Of a DNA stretch of 10,983 bases, positions 7,162 to 10,983 are shown one piece after another (the stretch's first letter is position 1; each line of letters begins with the position of its first letter). The translations under genes were made by a program, and so were the position numbers. This stretch comes from [Eubacterium] saphenum (GTDB lineage Bacteria > Bacillota > Clostridia > Oscillospirales > Ruminococcaceae), in the NCBI GenBank assembly GCA_004555855.1, contig SFJQ01000053.1, positions 1 to 10,983 on the forward strand, in the 5' to 3' direction. The notes beneath the pieces are model-generated. The model was given only the letters and a program-made list of their open reading frames with translations, searched no databases and had not been told where the DNA came from.

Positions 7162-7359
7162 ATGGAGCTTGATTTGATTTTTAAAATTGCCGCAGTAGGA
7201 ATAATTGTGGCAATTCTGAACCTTATTCTCAAAAAAACCGACCATGACGAGCAGGCGGTGATGCTGACGGTTGCGGGGATTATCATTGTTTTGCTGATGC
7301 TCATTCCCGAAATCAAGGAGCTTTTCGAGATGATACAGTCGGTTTTCGGGTTGTGGTGA
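7162..7359 (+). CDS. spoIIIAC: Stage III sporulation protein AC
   Basis: 65 residues, the normal size for this very small membrane protein. Two hydrophobic segments (about 5-24 and 33-50) are separated by the charged turn KKTDHDEQA, and LFEMIQSVFGLW closes it. LIFKIAAVGIIVAILN is a strong family match. AAGGA (7151-7155), overlapping the stop codon of spoIIIAB, is 6 bases from the ATG, suggesting coupled translation. It is a membrane component of the channel platform together with AD. Confidence 0.94.
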   Translation: MELDLIFKIAAVGIIVAILNLILKKTDHDEQAVMLTVAGIIIVLLMLIPEIKELFEMIQSVFGLW

Positions 7360-7362
7360 AGT

Positions 7363-7749
7363 ATGAATTTCGTGTATTTATGCGGGCTGGGAGTAATCGC
7401 CGCGGCAATCTGCGTGATTATCCGGAAAATCCTGCCCGAGGGCGCGTTCTGGGTGAATCTGGCAGCGGGCGTGGTTATCCTCGGAGCAGCCGTGGCGATG
7501 CTCGCGCCGTCCGTGAAAGCGTTTTCGGATTTGTCGGAAGCGGCGGGAATTGACGGGGAATTTGTGAAAATTCTGCTGAAAGCGCTGGCGGTTTGCTATC
7601 TGACAACGCTCTGCGCGGGCTGCGCTCGGGACGCTGGAGAGTCGGCAATTGCAGCGAAGCTGGAGCTGGGCGGACGAGCTGCCGTGGCGGCGATATCGCT
7701 TCCTGCGTTTACGCGGCTTGCCGAGCTTATCACGGCGCTGATTGCGTGA
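7363..7749 (+). CDS. spoIIIAD: Stage III sporulation protein AD
   Basis: 128 residues, the usual length, with about three to four membrane segments (3-20, 29-50, 73-85, 105-126). The pattern LKALAVCYLTTLCAGCARDAGESAIAAKLELGGR (71-104, seen in two adjoining parts) is typical of SpoIIIAD. Only 3 bases separate it from spoIIIAC and its ribosome site is poor (GTGGTG, 7353-7358), so translation is probably coupled. Unlike the other junctions, it is followed by a 257-base non-coding gap before spoIIIAE. Confidence 0.94.
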   Translation: MNFVYLCGLGVIAAAICVIIRKILPEGAFWVNLAAGVVILGAAVAMLAPSVKAFSDLSEAAGIDGEFVKILLKALAVCYLTTLCAGCARDAGESAIAAKLELGGRAAVAAISLPAFTRLAELITALIA

Positions 7750-8006
7750 TTTTTCGGGGAATTTTGCACGGCGGAAACCCGCTTCTCAATAACCCTTGCC
7801 GAGCGGATTTCAAGCGATTTCTCCGAAAAAACTGACGGCTTGCAATACCGCTTGCGGAGCTGTTTTCCAAGTCAACGAGCGGAGAAAATGCGCGGATTTG
7901 CACGGCACAAAAGCGCTTTGCAGAGCCGATTGCGTGAGCTGCCGACATTTTGGCGGCAGACAAGCCCTCGCAGGCAATTCCATAAGGTCAACGAAAAGGA
8001 CGGACT
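7750..8006 (+). other. 257-base non-coding gap inside the operon, with several potential RNA stems
   Basis: No credible gene lies here. The longest + frame (7793-8110) has only a TTG start, no ribosome site and runs into spoIIIAE out of frame. Potential stems: GCGG/CCGC (7771-7774 with 7779-7782); TTTCTCCG (7818-7825) with CGGAGAAA (7880-7887), enclosing CCGC-TT-GCGG (7848-7857); the palindrome AAAGCGCTTT (7910-7919); and TGCCG/CGGCA (7940-7944 with 7954-7958). No T-run follows any of them, so it does not look like a terminator. It may be an RNA element, a processing site or an inserted repeat. The last 13 bases hold the ribosome site of spoIIIAE. Confidence 0.45.
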
Positions 8007-9101
8007 ATGAAACGATTTTTCACGGTTTTCGCGGTAGTTTTCGCGATATTTTTCGCATTTTCCGGACGAGCATTTGCGGACGAGCCGGATTACGGACGCG
8101 AGCAAATTGAAGGCGCGCTGCCCGAAAACGCGGGTGAAATTCTCAACGAAAAAGGCATAACTCCCGACAACAGCGGCGCGCTGAACCTGACGTTCGGCGA
8201 CGTTCTGGGCGGGCTTTGGGACTTGTTCAAGAGCGAGGCTGCGAAGCCATTCACGCTTTTTTGCGTGCTGGGAGCGGCGATTTTGCTCACGGCGCTTGCT
8301 GAAAGTTTTGCCGAGCAGGGAAATCTGAAGGGCGTGGTTTCGGTTGTGGGAGTGCTTTGTTCGGCGGGAGCGGCAGCGGCAGCGATGAACGATGTGCTGA
8401 ACGAAACGCTCGGCGCGCTCTCGGCAACAGCGAATTTTATGCTGGTTTTCATTCCGGCAGTCGCGGGAATTGCGGCGGTGCTCGGGCACATAACCTCGGC
8501 TTCTGCGGTGAACTCAGCGGCGGTTGCGGCAACGCAGCTTTTCTCACAGCTTGCCGCGAATTTTCTGGCACCGCTTTGCGGCTCGATTCTCGGACTGTCG
8601 ATAGCGGGCGCGGTTCACCCGCAGCTTAAAACCGACAAAATCGGCGAGCTTATCAAGAAATTCGTGGTGTGGGGACTGACGCTGATAATGACGGTTTTTA
8701 TGAGCATTCTTTCAGCGCAGACGCTAGTGGCAAGCGCTTCGGACAATACGGCGATAAAAGCGGCAAAGTTTATGGTATCGCAGGGCGTGCCGATTGTCGG
8801 CGGGACGATTTCGGACGTTGTGAACACGTTTGGCGGGAGCTTGTCGGTACTCAAAGGCAGCGTCGGTACTTATGGAATAATCGCGGCTGCGGTGATTTTG
8901 TTCCCGTCAATCGCTCGGATTTTCTGCTATAAAATCGCGATTGCTTGTGCGGGGGCATTGGCGGAAACGCTTGGCTTAAAGGAGCTGGGAACGCTGATGA
9001 AAAGCTGCTGCGCGGTGACGACAATCATTTTGTCGGTGAGTATATGTTTTCTTCTGCTGAATTTTTCGGCGGTGATTTTGCTGCTTGCAGCGACCGGATA
9101 G
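8007..9101 (+). CDS. spoIIIAE: Stage III sporulation protein AE, large membrane subunit
   Basis: 364 residues, within the family range. It opens with a clear signal peptide (MKRFF, hydrophobic core to residue 20, cleavage probably after AFA at 24) and a polar stretch (25-60), followed by about seven or eight membrane segments from about residue 80 to the end. SIARIFCYKIAIACAGALAE and LKELGTLMKSCC near the C-terminus are strong SpoIIIAE marks. The protein is the main polytopic membrane part of the mother-cell side of the channel. AAAAGGA (7994-8000) is 6 bases before the ATG; being preceded by a long gap, it cannot rely on coupling to spoIIIAD. Confidence 0.95.
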   Translation: MKRFFTVFAVVFAIFFAFSGRAFADEPDYGREQIEGALPENAGEILNEKGITPDNSGALNLTFGDVLGGLWDLFKSEAAKPFTLFCVLGAAILLTALAESFAEQGNLKGVVSVVGVLCSAGAAAAAMNDVLNETLGALSATANFMLVFIPAVAGIAAVLGHITSASAVNSAAVAATQLFSQLAANFLAPLCGSILGLSIAGAVHPQLKTDKIGELIKKFVVWGLTLIMTVFMSILSAQTLVASASDNTAIKAAKFMVSQGVPIVGGTISDVVNTFGGSLSVLKGSVGTYGIIAAAVILFPSIARIFCYKIAIACAGALAETLGLKELGTLMKSCCAVTTIILSVSICFLLLNFSAVILLLAATG

Positions 9102-9120
9102 GACGTTGAAAGGAGAAGAA

Positions 9121-9576
9121 ATGGGCTTTTTGACAAGTATCTGCATAGCGGCAATTGCGATGGCGCTTTTTCGGCTGCTGGTGCCGGAGAACAAGTTTTC
9201 AAAGCAGATTACGCTTTTGATTGCTTGCGTTTTTTTGCTGACGGGAATAACCGCCGCAAGCGGTGCTGAAATTAATCTTGAGGACTCGGCTGAGCTTGGA
9301 GAAAACGCTGATTTTATATGTTTTTCCGAGCAGGTTGACGGGCAGCTCAAGCAGAAAATCTGTCGGAATATGGAAGAAAAAATCCGTGCTTTGCTTGCTG
9401 AAAACGGACTTTTTCCCGAAGAAGTTCACATAATCGTTAATATTTCGGGATTGTACGGCATAAATATTAGCGAAGTGAAAGTGTTGTTCGGCGGGGAAGA
9501 GGGACTTGAAACGGCTCAGAAAATTCTCGGGAACGCGCTTTCGGGGGATATAAAAGTAACGGTTGGTACAAAGTGA
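9121..9576 (+). CDS. spoIIIAF: Stage III sporulation protein AF
   Basis: 151 residues. The ATG at 9121 was chosen over the upstream TTG at 9085 because AAAGGAG (9109-9115) lies 5 bases before it. Two membrane segments (about 3-20 and 28-46) flank VPENKFSKQ, the typical SpoIIIAF arrangement. Residues 75-150 form a helix-strand-helix-strand domain (QKICRNMEEKIRALLAENG, then VHIIVNISG, then KILGNAL, then DIKVTV) that fits the ring-building-motif fold shared with AG and AH. It is shorter than the Bacillus protein of about 206 residues, with the reduction lying between membrane and ring domain. Confidence 0.9.
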   Translation: MGFLTSICIAAIAMALFRLLVPENKFSKQITLLIACVFLLTGITAASGAEINLEDSAELGENADFICFSEQVDGQLKQKICRNMEEKIRALLAENGLFPEEVHIIVNISGLYGINISEVKVLFGGEEGLETAQKILGNALSGDIKVTVGTK

Positions 9577-9583
9577 GGAGCTT

Positions 9584-10099
9584 ATGAAAATTTCTTTGAC
9601 GCGGGTGAAGGATTTGATTTCGGGTGAAAAAGGGCGGAAAATTCTTCTTGTCGGCGGGATATTTCTGTTAGCACTCTTGCTTATCAGCACGCTTTTCGTC
9701 GAGAAAAATGAAAGCACGGTTTCCGTTAAAACCGAGAACGCTGCCGAGATTGAGGAGAAGCTGGAGCGGCGGCTTTGCGAGCTTATCTCGAAGATTGAGG
9801 GCGTGGGAGAAGTGAGCGTGATGGTGACGCTGGACACAACCACGACAGCGGTTTATGAGAAGGACAGAAAGCAGGAAGAATCATCGGGGAACGCTGTGGG
9901 AAGCTCCTCGAAGGAAACGGAGGTGGTTCTGGCGGGGAGCGCAAAGCAGCCGCTTTTGTCGGGAAGCGTAATGCCGACGGTACGTGGAGCGGCGGTTGTG
10001 TGCGAGGGCGCGGCAAATCCCCTTGTTCGCGAAAAGGTTGCAAACACTGTTGCAAAAGCGCTTAATATCGGCATTTCGCGGGTTTATGTCACGGATTAA
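9584..10099 (+). CDS. spoIIIAG: Stage III sporulation protein AG, ring-forming channel subunit
   Basis: 171 residues. The ATG at 9584 is preceded by GAGGAG (9575-9580) and is preferred to the upstream TTG at 9563. One membrane segment (20-38) anchors the protein, leaving the C-terminal domain in the intermembrane space. The ring-building motif appears in two halves: helix plus strand IEEKLERRLCELISKIEGVGEVSVMVTLD (56-84, seen in adjoining parts) and RGAAVVCEGAANPLV to SRVYV (134-169). Between them lies a low-complexity insert rich in S, E, K and G (about 92-130), where Bacillus SpoIIIAG has its beta-triangle insertion; here it is shorter. SpoIIIAG forms the large ring of the channel. A 42-base gap follows before spoIIIAH. 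Confidence 0.94.
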   Translation: MKISLTRVKDLISGEKGRKILLVGGIFLLALLLISTLFVEKNESTVSVKTENAAEIEEKLERRLCELISKIEGVGEVSVMVTLDTTTTAVYEKDRKQEESSGNAVGSSSKETEVVLAGSAKQPLLSGSVMPTVRGAAVVCEGAANPLVREKVANTVAKALNIGISRVYVTD

Positions 10100-10112
10100 G
10101 TTTGGTAAATAT

Positions 10113-10129
10113 CGGCATTTGCCGTTTTT
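10113..10129 (+). other. Small hairpin with T-run between spoIIIAG and spoIIIAH
   Basis: CGGC (10113-10116), loop ATTT, GCCG (10121-10124), then five Ts (10125-10129) directly before the GGAGG ribosome site (10130-10134) of spoIIIAH. It has the outline of a miniature terminator but only four to five pairs, so at most it could slow polymerase or tune AG to AH expression. It may also be chance. Confidence 0.25.
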
Positions 10130-10141
10130 GGAGGTTTTGTT

Positions 10142-10699
10142 ATGAAGAGATTGAATATGATTATCGGGAAAAAGCAGCTGGTGATTGCGTCGCTTGCGGT
10201 TGTTCTGGGAGCTGCGGCAGCGATAAATATTGCCATTCAGACGGGCAAGAAGGACGGCGTCCAGCCCGCGCAGCAGGTCAGCGGGTCAAGTTACGGGGAA
10301 ACGGCGCTGGTTTCCAAGGAGCTGACTTCGGAAACGGCGACCGGTTCCACGGACGCTTATTTTGCGAACGCGCGTCTTGAGAAGCAGCAGGCGCGCGATG
10401 AAGCGGCGCAGGTGCTTGCGGTTATGTATCAGGGCGGCGATATGACAGGCGGGGAGCTGGAAACAGTTGCCCAAAACGCGAAAGAGCTGAGCGCGATTAT
10501 CGAGAGCGAGAACGCGGTTGAAACGATTTTGAAGGCGCAGGGCTTCGAGGACGCGCTGTGTTACATCTCGGATAAGGGCGCGAATATTATCGTGAAAACG
10601 AGCGGTCTGGACGCGGCGGGCGCTGCAAAAATCAAGTCGGCGCTGCTGTCGGAGGTTGAGGTAAGCTCGGATAGAATTACCATTGTTGAGGTAAAGTGA
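10142..10699 (+). CDS. spoIIIAH: Stage III sporulation protein AH, partner of SpoIIQ
   Basis: 185 residues (Bacillus about 218). Short basic N-terminus, one membrane segment (about 13-31), a polar linker (32-70), then the ring-building domain: helix beginning DAYFANARLEKQQARDEAAQ (71-90), helix AKELSAIIESENAVETILKA (113-132), then GFEDALCYIS, ANIIVKTSGL and ITIVEV. The D-Y/A-Y-F-x-x-x-R-L-x-x-x-Q-A-R pattern and GFEDA are diagnostic. In characterised sporulators this domain binds forespore SpoIIQ across the intermembrane space and closes the channel. GGAGG (10130-10134) is 7 bases before the ATG. Last gene of the operon. Confidence 0.95.
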   Translation: MKRLNMIIGKKQLVIASLAVVLGAAAAINIAIQTGKKDGVQPAQQVSGSSYGETALVSKELTSETATGSTDAYFANARLEKQQARDEAAQVLAVMYQGGDMTGGELETVAQNAKELSAIIESENAVETILKAQGFEDALCYISDKGANIIVKTSGLDAAGAAKIKSALLSEVEVSSDRITIVEVK

Positions 10700-10767
10700 G
10701 CGGGTTTCCGAAAAACGCTTTCGATATGCCGAGGTTTATCAACGGGATAGCTTTGCGGGAAGCCTTG

Positions 10768-10800
10768 GCGATTTTTCGGGCATCGAGCCCGAAAAATCGC
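10768..10800. repeat. Perfect 14-bp inverted repeat (stem-loop 1 after spoIIIAH)
   Basis: GCGATTTTTCGGGC (10768-10781), loop ATCGA, GCCCGAAAAATCGC (10787-10800). Every base pairs. No T-run follows: the next base starts stem-loop 2. It is therefore not a standard intrinsic terminator, although it is the first strong structure that spoIIIA transcription would meet. It could protect the mRNA 3' end or form a cruciform. Confidence 0.8.
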
Positions 10801-10849
10801 GCGGGTGCAGTCACGCCCGTTAAAACGGGACGTGCGTGGCTGCACCCGC
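10801..10849. repeat. Long composite inverted repeat (stem-loop 2 after spoIIIAH)
   Basis: The outer stem GCGGGTGCAG (10801-10810) pairs exactly with CTGCACCCGC (10840-10849). It continues with CACG (10812-10815) against either of two CGTG copies in 10831-10838, and ends in CCCGT (10817-10821 region) against ACGGG with a TAAA loop. It is GC-rich, immediately adjoins stem-loop 1 and is followed by ACTGCTAAGG rather than Ts. Confidence 0.8.
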
Positions 10850-10876
10850 ACTGCTAAGGTTAGGTTGCTGAAAAGG

Positions 10877-10926
10877 GTTTGCGGATTTTTTCGCGTTCGC
10901 GAAAAAATTTGGCAATGGTTGCAAAC
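10877..10926. repeat. Nested inverted repeat (stem-loop 3 after spoIIIAH)
   Basis: ATTTTTTCGCG (10885-10895) and CGCGAAAAAAT (10898-10908) are exact complements around TT, within an outer pair GTTTGC (10877-10882) and GCAAAC (10921-10926). As in stem-loop 1, Ts lie on the 5' side and As on the 3' side, the reverse of a terminator. From about 10927 to the window end the DNA is AT-rich with no recognisable gene or clear promoter; an ATG at 10977 lacks a ribosome site. Confidence 0.7.
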
Positions 10927-10983
10927 GGTATTTCAAGTTTGTTTGTAAACTATTAATTTGAGAAAATCCATTTTTTATGATTT

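Noticed and set aside
7793..8110. Cysteine-rich + frame in the AD-AE gap (several Cys within about 45 residues)
   Set aside because: Only a TTG start, no Shine-Dalgarno site, and its end overlaps spoIIIAE out of frame. The gap DNA is better treated as non-coding unless relatives conserve the peptide.
10561..10851. - strand open frame of 96 residues over the end of spoIIIAH and the stem-loops
   Set aside because: It runs through strong inverted repeats and into the coding end of spoIIIAH, with no ribosome site; more likely translated repeat sequence.
10768..10908. Stem-loops after spoIIIAH as intrinsic terminators
   Set aside because: The stems are strong, but none is followed by a T-run on either strand. 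A terminator may lie past the window.
10920..10983. Promoter and start of a downstream gene at the window end (ATG 10977)
   Set aside because: No hexamer pair with acceptable spacing and no ribosome site before the ATG; only AT-rich sequence is visible.

Overview
The window reads as a chromosomal segment of an endospore-forming, moderate-GC anaerobic Firmicute, most likely from the Clostridia (Oscillospiraceae/Ruminococcaceae type). The main evidence is a complete eight-gene spoIIIA operon on the + strand from 5829 to 10699. Supporting evidence is a membrane-anchored anti-sigma-like protein, a secreted SleB-type hydrolase and an EF-G2-type GTPase, all common in that group. No phage, transposase, CRISPR, tRNA or rRNA was recognised.

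Layout. (1) 1-1113 (+): 3' part of a membrane-anchored extracytoplasmic protein resembling clostridial anti-sigma/DUF4179-like proteins; its frame is open at the window edge, so its start lies outside. A strong hairpin terminator (1135-1167) separates it from a convergent gene. (2) 1167-1829 (-): small secreted SleB/cell-wall-hydrolase-like protein. (3) 1973-3469 (-): CCA-adding-enzyme family protein with an HD domain. Several of its nucleotidyltransferase motifs are altered although the HD residues are intact. (4) 3470-3689: a compact divergent control region with two very good sigma-A promoters back to back, a triple TTTGTGA/TCACAAA half-site array, and a leader in which one CCCGA can pair with either of two TCGGG copies, one of them overlapping the Shine-Dalgarno site. 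(5) 3690-5702 (+): EF-G-like translational GTPase with a changed NKxD motif and Gln in place of the catalytic His, closed by a textbook terminator. (6) 5829-10699 (+): spoIIIAA-AB-AC-AD-AE-AF-AG-AH.

How the genes work together. The eight SpoIIIA proteins are the mother-cell half of the SpoIIIA-SpoIIQ channel ('feeding tube') that joins mother cell and forespore after engulfment. AA is the ATPase; AB to AE are membrane parts; AF, AG and AH carry ring-building domains. The genes overlap or nearly abut, with two exceptions: a 257-base gap between AD and AE, and a 42-base gap with a small hairpin between AG and AH.

The least explained parts are the two non-coding stretches around the operon's second half. 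The AD-AE gap (7750-8006) interrupts an otherwise tight operon and has several potential stems. The 284 bases after spoIIIAH (10700-10983) contain three strong consecutive stem-loops, none followed by a U-tract. These, together with the degenerate-looking CCA-like and EF-G-like proteins and their shared regulatory region, are the best candidates for something new. I did not find a clear, wholly novel multi-gene system.
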